41,479 nucleotides of DNA from an uncultured Granulicatella sp. (lineage in GTDB: Bacteria > Bacillota > Bacilli > Lactobacillales > Aerococcaceae). Location of the stretch: assembly GCF_938030755.1 (NCBI RefSeq), contig NZ_CALHIF010000026.1, forward strand, positions 1-41,479, given 5' to 3'. A program made the translations under genes and the position numbers. A model generated the notes under the pieces. It saw nothing but the letters and a program-made list of their open reading frames with translations, did no database searches and had not been told where the DNA came from. How positions within the stretch are numbered: the stretch's first letter is position 1; each line of letters begins with the position of its first letter. Positions 7,388 through 14,857 of the stretch are shown one piece after another.

Positions 7388-7532
7388 ATTGCGTAAATCC
7401 TTCTCAGTAGGCTACGCGAGACGGAGTGTGGGAGTGGAGACAGGCTCTCGCCTGCCAAATTCAAAGGCTCTCTTGGCGATAAATCGCTGAGAGAGCCTTT
7501 GAATTTGTCGTTGTTGTTATGGGATTTCTTTG
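7388..7532 (+). repeat. Structured intergenic repeat, degenerate copy E
   Basis: A decayed copy immediately after copy D. GGAGACAGGCTC...TCGCCTGCC looks like the P2 region of copy D with about 12 nt deleted. The following hairpin is unusually long: AAATTCAAAGGCTCTC (7457-7472) pairs perfectly with GAGAGCCTTTGAATTT (7491-7506). Outer arms are weak (AAATCC near 7395 with GGGATTT near 7521). Confidence 0.5.
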
Positions 7533-7553
7533 AATTTTTGGAATTTTAATTGC

Positions 7554-7613
7554 TAGAGGTCGGGTCAAGCGTCGCACGCTTGCTCGGGGTTACAGGGGCG
7601 GAGCAAACCTCTA
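7554..7613. repeat. Cloverleaf-like palindrome
   Basis: TAGAGGT (7554-7560) pairs with ACCTCTA (7607-7613). Inside are CAAGCGT / ACGCTTG around CGC (7566-7582) and GCTC / GAGC (7582-7604). It does not fit the consensus of the larger repeat family. It is locally GC-rich in an AT-rich patch. One possibility is a single-strand origin of a rolling-circle plasmid, suggested by the nick-site-like sequence at 8391; that is inference. Confidence 0.5.
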
Positions 7614-7740
7614 TAAAAGACGACCATGAATTTGATTATACCGCTACTAAAAATAAAAAAAAGACTTTTAAGCAGAAAAAAAGAGGAGTAAAATTAGTAT
7701 ATACATAAAAACAAAATAAAAAGTAAAGGAGAAAAATACA

Positions 7741-8373
7741 ATGAAAAAGGTGTTTATAAGTTTTATAGCTATGTTGTCAGTGGTATTCTTCTTTATTTCG
7801 AGTAAAGGGTATGCAAATGAAGTTGTAGATAATACCGTTACGGAACAACAAAATTTAGAGGGACAAGTTCTTTCTCATTATTTAAAATTGGAGGAAAAAG
7901 AAGGTCATTATACTTTACATTTTTACAATAAAAAAGAATTAAAAAAAGTTTTAAAAAGCTTTGATAAAGAATTGACTGTAGAGAAGATTAACGAAGCTGT
8001 TGCGGAAATTAATGATGTGCTTGATAAAGAAAATGGGGTGGAACCTCTTTCTGATTATTTTAAAGCTTTAAAGAATAAAACTTTAGTTATTCACAATATA
8101 GATAATCGTTCGTATACAGGTTTTAGGAATGCATGCTCTTGGACTGTCTTTGGAGTGTGTAATTTTCATTCTTTGCTATATACCGGAGCAGCCTTGGCGT
8201 TAGGTGTTACTGGGGTCGGTTCTGCAGTGATCCAAGCACTAGTTGCAGCAGTTCCTTTAACGCCTGGAGTAGGTTTTTGGGAAAGAGTTTTAATTTTTGT
8301 TTTATTTATGTCGTTTATCATATCAACGATTTGTTTAGTTAAGTTTTTAAGTAAAAATAAGAGACAGCGTTAA
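7741..8373 (+). CDS. Unknown secreted/membrane protein with signal peptide
   Basis: A 210-residue protein I cannot assign. Residues 1-25 form a signal peptide with probable cleavage after GYA. Residues 26-120 are charged and lysine/glutamate rich, likely helical and extracellular. Then comes ACSWTVFGVC, with two cysteines seven apart, followed by a Gly/Ala-rich hydrophobic stretch (about 145-172) and a clear membrane segment (about 183-204) ending in KNKRQR. The Gly/Ala-rich hydrophobic part resembles bacteriocin-like or pore-forming peptides only in composition. The gene is more AT-rich than its neighbours, with its own AAAGGAGA site and terminator, and lies between a palindrome and a plasmid-origin-like sequence, which suggests transfer. 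Confidence 0.75.
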   Translation: MKKVFISFIAMLSVVFFFISSKGYANEVVDNTVTEQQNLEGQVLSHYLKLEEKEGHYTLHFYNKKELKKVLKSFDKELTVEKINEAVAEINDVLDKENGVEPLSDYFKALKNKTLVIHNIDNRSYTGFRNACSWTVFGVCNFHSLLYTGAALALGVTGVGSAVIQALVAAVPLTPGVGFWERVLIFVLFMSFIISTICLVKFLSKNKRQR

Positions 8374-8389
8374 GCTGTCTCTTATTTTT
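8353..8389 (+). terminator. Terminator overlapping the end of the unknown protein gene
   Basis: AATAAGAGACAGC pairs with GCTGTCTCTTATT across the stop codon (8371-8373), with A and T runs on the two sides. It can act in both directions. Confidence 0.88.
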
Positions 8390-8390
8390 A

Positions 8391-8405
8391 CTTCTTATCT
8401 TGATA
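8391..8405 (+). other. pC194-type rolling-circle nick-site-like sequence
   Basis: CTTCTTATCTTGATA closely matches the double-strand-origin nick region of pC194/pUB110 plasmids as I remember it (CTTTCTTATCTTGATA). It is followed by an AT-rich stretch as in such origins. No Rep gene is visible nearby, so if genuine it is a remnant of an integrated plasmid. The 8406-8611 stretch after it shows no gene. Confidence 0.45.
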
Positions 8406-8611
8406 CTATATACAAACAACTACAATTTTAAAAATAGCTCTAAAGCTTTGGTATAAAAAGAAAAACTAGCTTTTTAGGTTCTCGTTTTCAGGTATTTTGG
8501 GATGTGGGGGGGATTTTTGTTGGTAGAGTACGTGACCAATGTCATACTCCTAGTATAGGGTTCATCCGTTGTATTCAGAGTAATTCGAACGAATGCTAAT
8601 TTTTCAAGTAT

Positions 8612-8640
8612 TTGTCATGTGTTGTCGTAGGCTATATAAT
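8612..8640 (+). promoter_or_regulatory. Promoter of rsgA-rpe-thiN
   Basis: -35 TTGTCA (8612-8617), 17-nt spacer, -10 TATAAT (8635-8640), 29 nt before the rsgA start. Confidence 0.8.
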
Positions 8641-8669
8641 AAAGATATCTATACTTTGAAGGAGTACTT

Positions 8670-9560
8670 ATGACTCAAGGAATTATTATTAAAGCGCTGA
8701 GTGGATTTTATTACATTGAATCCGATGGAATGATTTATCAGACTCGTGCGCGTGGAGTTTTCCGCAAAAGAGGACAATCGCCTCTAGTAGGAGATGTGGT
8801 TGAATTTGAAAGTAGTAATCTTCAAGAGGGAACCCTCACGAAAATCCTGCCACGGAAAAACACAATAATCCGACCGCCTGTAGCCAATGTCGATGTTGGC
8901 ATTATTGTGATGTCTGCGGTGGAACCAGAATTTTCAACACATCTCGTGGATCGCTTCCTTGTATACCTTGAAGGATTACAAGTGCATCCAATTATCATGG
9001 TTACTAAGACCGATTTGTTAACAGCGCAAGGATTAGAAAAGCTTGAGGACATCCGAAAAAATTATCAAAAAATCGGTTATCCTGTCTTTTTTGGACAAGA
9101 AGTGATGAAAGATAAAACGCCATTTTTGGAAGCTTTGAAAGGTCAGAAAGTGATTTTTCTTGGACAATCTGGAGTAGGAAAATCAACGCTTCTTAATGAA
9201 ATGATTCCGGAATTAAACCAAGAAACGGGAGAGATTTCGAATGCGTTAGGGCGTGGGCGACATACGACTCGTCACGTTTCACTTCATGAAATCGAAGGCG
9301 TGTGGATTGCGGATACACCGGGATTTAGTACGGTTGATTTTATGGGGATTGAGAAGGAAGACTTACCGCATTTATTCCCTGAGTTTGTCGAAGTAGAACA
9401 TGAATGTAAATTCAGAGAATGTTCGCATCAACACGAGCCAAACTGCGCCGTGATTCAAGGCGTAGAGTCAGGAGACATTTGGCAAGAGCGATACGACCAT
9501 TATTTGAATTTCTATGAAGAGCTGGACCAAAGAAAACCAGTCTATAAACGAAAAAAATAG
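8670..9560 (+). CDS. rsgA: Small ribosomal subunit biogenesis GTPase RsgA
   Basis: A 296-residue circularly permuted GTPase that checks late maturation of the 30S subunit. An N-terminal OB-fold (about 1-65) is followed by the permuted G motifs: G4 TKTD at 112-115, then G1 GQSGVGKST at 165-173 and G3 DTPG at 215-218. A C-terminal zinc site is formed by C246, C251, H253 and C259. Normal length. AAGGAG precedes the ATG. The order rsgA-rpe-thiN is conserved in Firmicutes; the usual prkC phosphatase/kinase pair upstream is absent from this window and is replaced by the accessory patch. Confidence 0.96.
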   Translation: MTQGIIIKALSGFYYIESDGMIYQTRARGVFRKRGQSPLVGDVVEFESSNLQEGTLTKILPRKNTIIRPPVANVDVGIIVMSAVEPEFSTHLVDRFLVYLEGLQVHPIIMVTKTDLLTAQGLEKLEDIRKNYQKIGYPVFFGQEVMKDKTPFLEALKGQKVIFLGQSGVGKSTLLNEMIPELNQETGEISNALGRGRHTTRHVSLHEIEGVWIADTPGFSTVDFMGIEKEDLPHLFPEFVEVEHECKFRECSHQHEPNCAVIQGVESGDIWQERYDHYLNFYEELDQRKPVYKRKK

Positions 9561-9575
9561 TCAGAGGAGAAAAAC

Positions 9576-10220
9576 ATGAAAGTAGCACCATCAATTTTAA
9601 GCGCAAATTTTGCAACATTAGGAGAAGACGTTAAGAAAGTCGAAAAATTAGGAGCAGACTGGATTCATATCGATGCCATGGACGGACAATTCGTTCCAAA
9701 CCTAACATTAGGACCAAATATCGTTGAAGGATTACGTCCTGTAACGGATTTAGTATTAGATTGCCATTTAATGGTCCAAAACCCAGAACGCTTCATTCCA
9801 CAATTCGCAAAAGCAGGAGCAGACTACATCTCTGTTCACGTGGAAGCAACACCACATATCCACCGCGCACTTCAAGCGATTAAAGCAGAAGGCGTGAAAG
9901 CCGGTGTCGTGATTAACCCAGGAACACCAGTAAGTGCCATTTCTGCAGTTTTAAGCGAAGTGGACTTAGTATTAGTGATGACAGTGAACCCAGGATTCGG
10001 CGGACAATCATTCATTCCAGAAACATTAGACAAAGTTCGCGAATTAGTAGCGTTACGCCAGAGAAAAGGCTACCACTACTTAATTGAAGTAGACGGCGGA
10101 GTGAACGGCGAAACAGCGAAACTTTGCGCAGCAGCAGGGGTAGACGTTGCCGTTGCCGGTTCATATGTATACTACGCAGACGATATCAAAGCTGCGATTG
10201 ATTCAATCAAAGAAACTTAA
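9576..10220 (+). CDS. rpe: Ribulose-phosphate 3-epimerase
   Basis: A 214-residue TIM-barrel enzyme that interconverts ribulose 5-phosphate and xylulose 5-phosphate in the pentose phosphate pathway. Motifs include APSILSANFA, HIDAMDGQFVPN (metal-site His and Asp), DCHLMVQNPE, MTVNPGFGGQSF and EVDGGVN. Full length. It starts 15 nt after rsgA behind AGAGGAG and is followed 11 nt later by thiN, so the three genes are one operon. Confidence 0.97.
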   Translation: MKVAPSILSANFATLGEDVKKVEKLGADWIHIDAMDGQFVPNLTLGPNIVEGLRPVTDLVLDCHLMVQNPERFIPQFAKAGADYISVHVEATPHIHRALQAIKAEGVKAGVVINPGTPVSAISAVLSEVDLVLVMTVNPGFGGQSFIPETLDKVRELVALRQRKGYHYLIEVDGGVNGETAKLCAAAGVDVAVAGSYVYYADDIKAAIDSIKET

Positions 10221-10231
10221 GAGGGACGAAG

Positions 10232-10903
10232 ATGGAAGTTGTGATTGTCTTGGGAGGACCCAATACCAAAGAGGATATCAAGAAGCTCTTAGAAAATCGA
10301 TACGCAAAGGCCTATGAAGACTTCCGGTTTATCGGCGTCGACGGTGGGGCTCTTCGGTTATTAGATCAGCATATTCCCATGGAAGTAGCCATTGGTGACT
10401 TTGATTCTGTCACAAAAGAACAGCGCGACTTGATTCATGAGGCGGCGAACACGATTGTCGAGCTTCCTTCTGAAAAAGACGATACGGATTTTGAGGCTGC
10501 ACTGTTATGGGTGAAGGAGCATTACGAAGGAGTACCGATTCATGTGCTCGGTTCCTTTGGCGGACGAGTGGACCACGCAATTAGTACCTTATGGACGATG
10601 ATGCGACCAGACTTAGCACCGCTTATTCCGTATGTGGTGTTTGAGGATGCAACGAATGTCGTGAATTTCATCCAGCCAGGTACATACACGATTGAAAAGA
10701 TGGACTTTACAAAGTATCTTTCCTTTATTAGTATGACTCCTGTGGAAAATTTAACTCTACAAAATGTTAAATACACCCTCGATTCAAAAAGCTACGCGTA
10801 CCCAGTGGCCCTTGTCAGCAATGAATTTACAAGTGACAAGATGACCATCTCCTTTACAAAAGGACTTATCCTAGTCGCCCAAACCCGAGATCATTGGAGA
10901 TAA
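10232..10903 (+). CDS. thiN: Thiamine diphosphokinase
   Basis: A 223-residue enzyme that transfers pyrophosphate from ATP to thiamine, making the cofactor thiamine diphosphate. Typical motifs are the N-terminal VIVLGGPN, GVDGGALRLL, IGDFDSV, SEKDDTDFEAAL and GSFGGRVDHAI. Last gene of the rsgA-rpe-thiN operon, with AGAGGGA before its ATG. In Bacillus the next gene on this strip is near rpmB; here a VOC gene and about 0.9 kb of non-coding sequence intervene. No obvious terminator was seen right after the stop. Confidence 0.93.
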   Translation: MEVVIVLGGPNTKEDIKKLLENRYAKAYEDFRFIGVDGGALRLLDQHIPMEVAIGDFDSVTKEQRDLIHEAANTIVELPSEKDDTDFEAALLWVKEHYEGVPIHVLGSFGGRVDHAISTLWTMMRPDLAPLIPYVVFEDATNVVNFIQPGTYTIEKMDFTKYLSFISMTPVENLTLQNVKYTLDSKSYAYPVALVSNEFTSDKMTISFTKGLILVAQTRDHWR

Positions 10904-11009
10904 CACAAAACATCGCACAATTAGGATGAATTACCTACACCAAAAAAGAAAAAATCATTAAATCCTTCGCTTGTAGAGCTGGGAATTTATAATTTGTCGA
11001 GGAAGAAAC

Positions 11010-11399
11010 ATGAATTTTAATAGGATGATTCCCGAATTGTCAGTTTTTGATATTGAACAGACTAAAAAATTTTATAGAGAATTAGGATTTAAAATTGAAT
11101 ATGAACGTACTGAAGATAAATTTGTTTTCATGTCATTTCAAGATAGTCAGTTTATGTTTGAACAAATTCACGATGATGGTTGGAATATAGGTGAACTAGT
11201 ATATCCATTAGGAAGAGGAATAAATTTTTCAATAGCTGTTGATGATATTGAAGAGCTTTATAAATTAGTGAATAATTTGAATATAGAATTATACAGAGAA
11301 CTAACTAGAAACATATATCAAGTTAATGGAATAGAAGAAATGCAAATAGAGTTTTTAATACAAGATCCAAATGGGTATTTGTTGAGATTTACAAATTAA
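11010..11399 (+). CDS. VOC family protein (glyoxalase/bleomycin-resistance fold)
   Basis: A 129-residue protein with the paired beta-alpha-beta-beta-beta pattern of the vicinal oxygen chelate family: IPELSVFDIEQTKKFYRELGF at the N-terminus and a C-terminal FLIQDPNGYLLRF. The closest group is the bleomycin-resistance-like subfamily, whose members bind hydrophobic drugs or small metabolites. Its ligand cannot be told from sequence. It is clearly more AT-rich than rsgA-rpe-thiN, has its own ribosome binding site (GAGGAAG) and terminator, and lies where synteny would expect rpmB, so it may be an acquired gene. Confidence 0.85.
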   Translation: MNFNRMIPELSVFDIEQTKKFYRELGFKIEYERTEDKFVFMSFQDSQFMFEQIHDDGWNIGELVYPLGRGINFSIAVDDIEELYKLVNNLNIELYRELTRNIYQVNGIEEMQIEFLIQDPNGYLLRFTN

Positions 11400-11433
11400 C
11401 AAATACCAATTTGTCTAATTAAATAAAAAACAC

Positions 11434-11473
11434 AAAGACGATAGAAAAATCAAAAATCTATCGTCTTTTTTCA
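11434..11473 (+). terminator. Terminator of the VOC gene
   Basis: AAAGACGATAGA (11434-11445) pairs with TCTATCGTCTTT (11457-11468), then T residues. Confidence 0.9.
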
Positions 11474-11527
11474 TGCCTATTTTCAATTTATATTGCAATC
11501 CATTCACATTAAGTTTGAGACTTAATT

Positions 11528-11623
11528 TTAAATTTGAAAGCCATTAAGGCCATATTCTTCGCTTAGTTTGTCAAAATGCTTTACCCAAAAATGAATGATA
11601 TGATTCTTTTCGTGAGATGTTTT
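11528..11623 (-). pseudogene. Possible gene remnant (C-terminal 31 codons)
   Basis: On the minus strand a 31-codon open stretch without a start codon reads like normal protein (includes HIIHFWVKHFDKL and EEYGLNGF) and ends at TAA (11528-11530). No start or ribosome binding site precedes it; a perfect palindrome lies just upstream in its direction. I do not recognise the family. It may be chance, but amino-acid usage is protein-like. The rest of 11474-11860 shows no gene. Confidence 0.3.
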
Positions 11624-11638
11624 TCACAAAGTTAGTTG

Positions 11639-11680
11639 AAATTCCAAAATTCACTTATAAGTGAATTTTGGAATTTTTTC
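11639..11680. terminator. Perfect 38-nt palindrome, terminator-like
   Basis: AAATTCCAAAATTCACTTA followed at once by its exact reverse complement (11639-11676), then a T run. It has the form of a bidirectional terminator but no intact gene ends at it on either strand. Confidence 0.6.
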
Positions 11681-11961
11681 GTTCCCCGTTGTTTTCAATA
11701 ATAGAACCTCTATCATCCTTATCTCTAAGCTTTTTGTAGCGGATAAAACCTCAACAGACGGATAAACTTACAAATGATGAAAATAGATTTCATTTCTTTG
11801 AGATTGCTTCAAACCTCTATCTCATAGGCTTTTCAAAAACTCCATTTTTTGAAATAAAAATTAAAAAATGCGCATCGATTTAAAAGTATGAGAAGCACCA
11901 CCCATGGTCCCTTGGTTTCCTGGCATTAAACTCAGGTAAAGGAGCACCTGTTTAAGCAGAT

Positions 11962-11992
11962 AAAAAACTTAGGCGATACCCAAGCTCTTTTT
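11962..11992. terminator. Degenerate second copy of the rpmB terminator
   Basis: Read on the minus strand, AAAAAGAGCTT-GGGTATCGCC-TAAG-TTTTTT closely resembles the rpmB terminator at 12272-12306. The pair flank repeat copy F. Between 11861 and 11960 a minus-strand reading frame of about 21 codons (begins MPGNQGTMGG, ends at 11861) is present but without a convincing ribosome binding site. Confidence 0.5.
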
Positions 11993-12032
11993 ATAAAAGT
12001 GGGGCTTAAAATAATTGAGGTTCAATGATAAA

Positions 12033-12218
12033 GCATGAAAAGCTGCTTGAGGCGGATAGCGGTCATTGTAATGGAAAAGTAACCAATGTGAATTACCAAG
12101 GATTAGCGACTGGTCGCTTAGCCTTGGTTTGAAGCTTGGTAGGCAAGGAGACCTTAGGCTCCTGCCGGTACCATTACAAAGATGTCCGCTATCCAAAACG
12201 TCAAGCAGCTTGAAATGC
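12033..12218 (-). repeat. Structured intergenic repeat, copy F (minus strand)
   Basis: Complete copy in reverse orientation. P1 pairs GCTGCTTGA..GCGGATAGCGG..ATTGTAATGG with CCATTACAA..CCGCTATCC..TCAAGCAGC. Read on the minus strand, the core is TACCGG, then P2 GGCA-GGAG / CTCC-TTGCC with loop CCTAAGGT, P3 CCAA / TTGG, and P4 CCAAGG..GCGAC / GTCGC..CCTTGG. The P2 and P3 pairs differ from plus-strand copies and still match. It lies downstream of rpmB in rpmB's own direction, after its terminator. Confidence 0.85.
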
Positions 12219-12271
12219 AATTAGCATACATGATCTATTGTTTTAAGCCTTCGGCTTAATTTTAGATAAAC

Positions 12272-12306
12272 AAAAAGAGCTTAGGGATATCGCCTAAGCT
12301 CTTTTT
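12272..12306 (-). terminator. Terminator of rpmB
   Basis: AAAAAGAGCTTAGG (12272-12285) and CCTAAGCTCTTTTT (12293-12306) form a 14-bp stem just after the rpmB stop. Confidence 0.88.
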
Positions 12307-12320
12307 AATAGTGCTCTGTA

Positions 12321-12509
12321 TTAAACACGTTCTACTTTACCTGATTTTAATGCACGAGTTGAAACCCATACTTTTTTAGGTTTGCCGTCGATTAAAACAC
12401 GAACTTTTTGTAAGTTTGGTTTCCAAGTACGGCGGTTAGCGTTCAAAGCGTGAGAACGAGTGTTACCTGTTTCAGAACGACGTCCAGTGAAATAACATAC
12501 TTTAGCCAT
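12321..12509 (-). CDS. rpmB: 50S ribosomal protein L28
   Basis: A 62-residue ribosomal protein. MAKVCYFTGRRSETGNTRSH, the basic centre and KVERV at the end are typical of L28. The single cysteine means the zinc-binding set of some L28 forms is absent (a zinc-free type). The start is ATG at 12507-12509: GGAGGAG is 7 nt upstream, whereas the in-frame ATG two codons earlier is only 1 nt from it. It is transcribed away from yloU, the conserved divergent arrangement in Firmicutes. Confidence 0.96.
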   Translation of the reverse strand: MAKVCYFTGRRSETGNTRSHALNANRRTWKPNLQKVRVLIDGKPKKVWVSTRALKSGKVERV

Positions 12510-12578
12510 TTTCATTCTCCTCCTTTATTTAATTCATTATCAGCTGATATAATTTTGAACTAAATCATATACCTAAAT

Positions 12579-12607
12579 AATTTAGCATAGTTGAAGTAAG
12601 ATTGCAA
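12579..12607 (-). promoter_or_regulatory. Promoter of rpmB
   Basis: On the minus strand: -35 TTGCAA (12602-12607), 17-nt spacer, -10 TAAATT (12579-12584). The rest of the 12510-12756 gap should hold the yloU promoter on the plus strand; no clear -35/-10 pair with good spacing was seen there, although TTGATA occurs at 12644-12649. Confidence 0.65.
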
Positions 12608-12756
12608 GTGAGTCGGTTATACAGATTGCCCCCCTTTTAAAAATTGATAAAAAACTAGGTAATCGAGTAGTAATGTGATATTATAGTATAGAAATAATGT
12701 GTCAATCTGTCTAAAAATAGGCAGAAACCTTTATACATTCAAAGGGAGGTATTCGT

Positions 12757-13119
12757 ATGACAGTAAAAATTCAAACAGAAAATGGACAAATTGAACTGAG
12801 CAATGAAGTCATTGCAACGGTTGTAGGTGGAGCTGCAACAGACAACTATGGGGTAGTTGGGATGGCCAGCCGCAATCAAATTCGTGACAACTTAAATGAT
12901 ATTTTGAAGAGAGAAAACTTTTCTCGTGGCGTAGTAATCCGTCAAGAAGATGAGGGCGTTGCGGTTGATGTTTACATTATTGTTGGATACGGTACTAAAA
13001 TTTCTGCAATTTGTAGAAATGTACAAGAACAAGTGAAATACAACTTAGAAACAATGTTAGGATTCTCTGCGAACACAGTGAATGTATATGTTCAAGGAGT
13101 TAAAATCATCGAAGCGTAA
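12757..13119 (+). CDS. Asp23/Gls24 family envelope stress protein YloU
   Basis: A 120-residue small cytoplasmic protein of the Asp23/Gls24 group. The N-terminal GQIELSNEVIATVVGGAA, the middle VDVYIIVGYGTKI and C-terminal VNVYVQGVKII are typical. Members are linked to cell-envelope and alkaline stress; YloU itself is encoded next to the fatty acid kinase in most Firmicutes. It begins 33 nt after a GGGAGG site region and is followed 37 nt later by fakA in the same direction, so both probably share a transcript. Confidence 0.92.
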   Translation: MTVKIQTENGQIELSNEVIATVVGGAATDNYGVVGMASRNQIRDNLNDILKRENFSRGVVIRQEDEGVAVDVYIIVGYGTKISAICRNVQEQVKYNLETMLGFSANTVNVYVQGVKIIEA

Positions 13120-13156
13120 TGCTTGTTGATTCTAGTCAGGAGGAAGTAAGAAAAAT

Positions 13157-14842
13157 ATGGCAACTATGAAAACTATTACGGCTCAAGATTTCCGCGCAAT
13201 GGTAGAAATCGGTGAAATGCGTTTATCTGAAAATGCAGAATTCGTAAACTCATTAAACGTATTCCCGGTTCCAGATGGAGACACAGGGACAAACATGATG
13301 CTCTCATTCAAATCTGGTGCGGAACGTGTGGCAAACTCTACAGCAACAACTGTAGGGGATTTAGCGCAAGATTTAGCAAAAGGATTATTAATGGGTGCTC
13401 GTGGGAACTCAGGAGTTATCTTATCTCAATTATTCCGTGGATTCTCTAAAGCGGTTGAGGGGAAAGATGTCATCACTGGTGAAGAATTAGCCCAAGCATT
13501 TACAAACGGTGTGGAAACAGCATATAAAGCCGTTATGAAACCTGTTGAAGGAACCATCCTTACTGTTGCTCGTGAATCTGCAAAACGTGGTGTTCGCAAA
13601 CTAGAAACTTCAAACGACATCATCGAAGTAATGGGATCAGTATTACGTGGAGCTGAAAAATCTTTAGCAAAAACTCCAGATTTACTACCAGTATTAAAAG
13701 AAGTAGGCGTAGTGGATTCAGGTGGTCAAGGTTTAGTATTCATTTACAACGGATTCTTCGAAGCATTAACAGGGGAAGCCGTTCCAGTTCAATCATTACA
13801 AAGCAATAAAATCGATTTAACTTCAGTGGCTCACCACGAAGCAGGCGTTGACTACGAACATGTATCAACTGGCGACATCAAATTCGGTTACTGTACTGAA
13901 ATCATGGTGAAAATCGGTGAAGGTGAAACAGTCGTAGATACATTCGACTACGATACTTTCCGAAACTACTTAAACGAACTTGGAGATTCTCTATTAGTAG
14001 TAGCAGACGATGAAATCATCAAAGTACACGTGCATACAGAGCGTCCAGGTGAAGTCATGAACTACGGACAACGCTTCGGTTCATTAATGAAAGTGAAAGT
14101 AGACAACATGCGCTTGCAACACGAAGAAGTGCTAAAAACAGACTACACTGCAAAGGTAAAAGAAGCAGCTCAAAAACAAAAAGCGGAATACGGAATCGTA
14201 GCAGTTGCTGCAGGTGAAGGTGTTCAAGAATTATTCAAGAGCATGGGTGTAACGACAATCATCAACGGTGGTCAAACAATGAACCCAAGTACGGAAGATA
14301 TTCTTCAAGCCGTAAAAGAAGCGCATGCTGAAAAAGTCATCGTATTACCAAACAACAAAAACATTCAAATGGCTGCAAACCAAGCGGCTGAAGTATCAGA
14401 AGATGCTGCAGTTGCCGTTATTGCAACTCGTACCATTTCAGAAGGGTTAGCTTCATTATTAGCGTTCAACCCAGAAGCAAGCTTAGAAGAAAACCAAGCT
14501 GCAATGAGCGAACAAATGGCGCTTGTATCAAGTGGTCAAATCACTAACGCTGTTCGCGATACAAACATTGATGGCGTTGAAATTAAGAAAGACGACTTCA
14601 TGGGTATTGTAGATGGTAAAATCTTAGTAAGTATTGCAGATCGTAAGGAAGCAACTCTTGCGACAATCGAGAAGATGATCGACGACGATTCAGAGATCCT
14701 AACAATCATCTATGGTGAAGACGCTGAAGCAAGCGAAGTGGAAGAAATCACTGAAGCTGTAGAAGCGAAATACCCTGATGTAGAGGTTGAAGTCCACGAA
14801 GGAAACCAACCAGTATACACTTACTTATTATCTGTAGAATAA
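13157..14842 (+). CDS. fakA: Fatty acid kinase catalytic subunit FakA (YloV, DAK2 domain)
   Basis: A 561-residue kinase that phosphorylates fatty acids held by FakB, supplying acyl phosphate for phospholipid synthesis with PlsX/PlsY. The N-terminal DhaL/DAK2 ATP-binding domain shows NVFPVPDGDTGTNM (about 35-48) and GARGNSGVILSQLFRG. A central domain and a C-terminal domain (about 330-560) interact with FakB in known members. Full length. AGGAGG lies a somewhat long 13 nt before the ATG. plsX, its pathway partner, is downstream after recG. In Bacillus sdaAB and sdaAA stand between this gene and recG; here only repeats do. Confidence 0.94.
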   Translation: MATMKTITAQDFRAMVEIGEMRLSENAEFVNSLNVFPVPDGDTGTNMMLSFKSGAERVANSTATTVGDLAQDLAKGLLMGARGNSGVILSQLFRGFSKAVEGKDVITGEELAQAFTNGVETAYKAVMKPVEGTILTVARESAKRGVRKLETSNDIIEVMGSVLRGAEKSLAKTPDLLPVLKEVGVVDSGGQGLVFIYNGFFEALTGEAVPVQSLQSNKIDLTSVAHHEAGVDYEHVSTGDIKFGYCTEIMVKIGEGETVVDTFDYDTFRNYLNELGDSLLVVADDEIIKVHVHTERPGEVMNYGQRFGSLMKVKVDNMRLQHEEVLKTDYTAKVKEAAQKQKAEYGIVAVAAGEGVQELFKSMGVTTIINGGQTMNPSTEDILQAVKEAHAEKVIVLPNNKNIQMAANQAAEVSEDAAVAVIATRTISEGLASLLAFNPEASLEENQAAMSEQMALVSSGQITNAVRDTNIDGVEIKKDDFMGIVDGKILVSIADRKEATLATIEKMIDDDSEILTIIYGEDAEASEVEEITEAVEAKYPDVEVEVHEGNQPVYTYLLSVE

Positions 14843-14857
14843 TAAATTTAAAATAAT

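Noticed and set aside
7299..7490. Plus-strand frame of 63 codons
   Set aside because: It runs across repeat copies D and E and has no start signal.
11861..11923. Minus-strand peptide of about 21 codons (begins MPGNQGTMGG)
   Set aside because: Protein-like, but no good ribosome binding site or terminator of its own; kept only as a remark under the nearby terminator entry.
11969..12220. Minus-strand frame of 83 codons
   Set aside because: It lies almost entirely inside repeat F; the reading is a by-product of the stem sequences.
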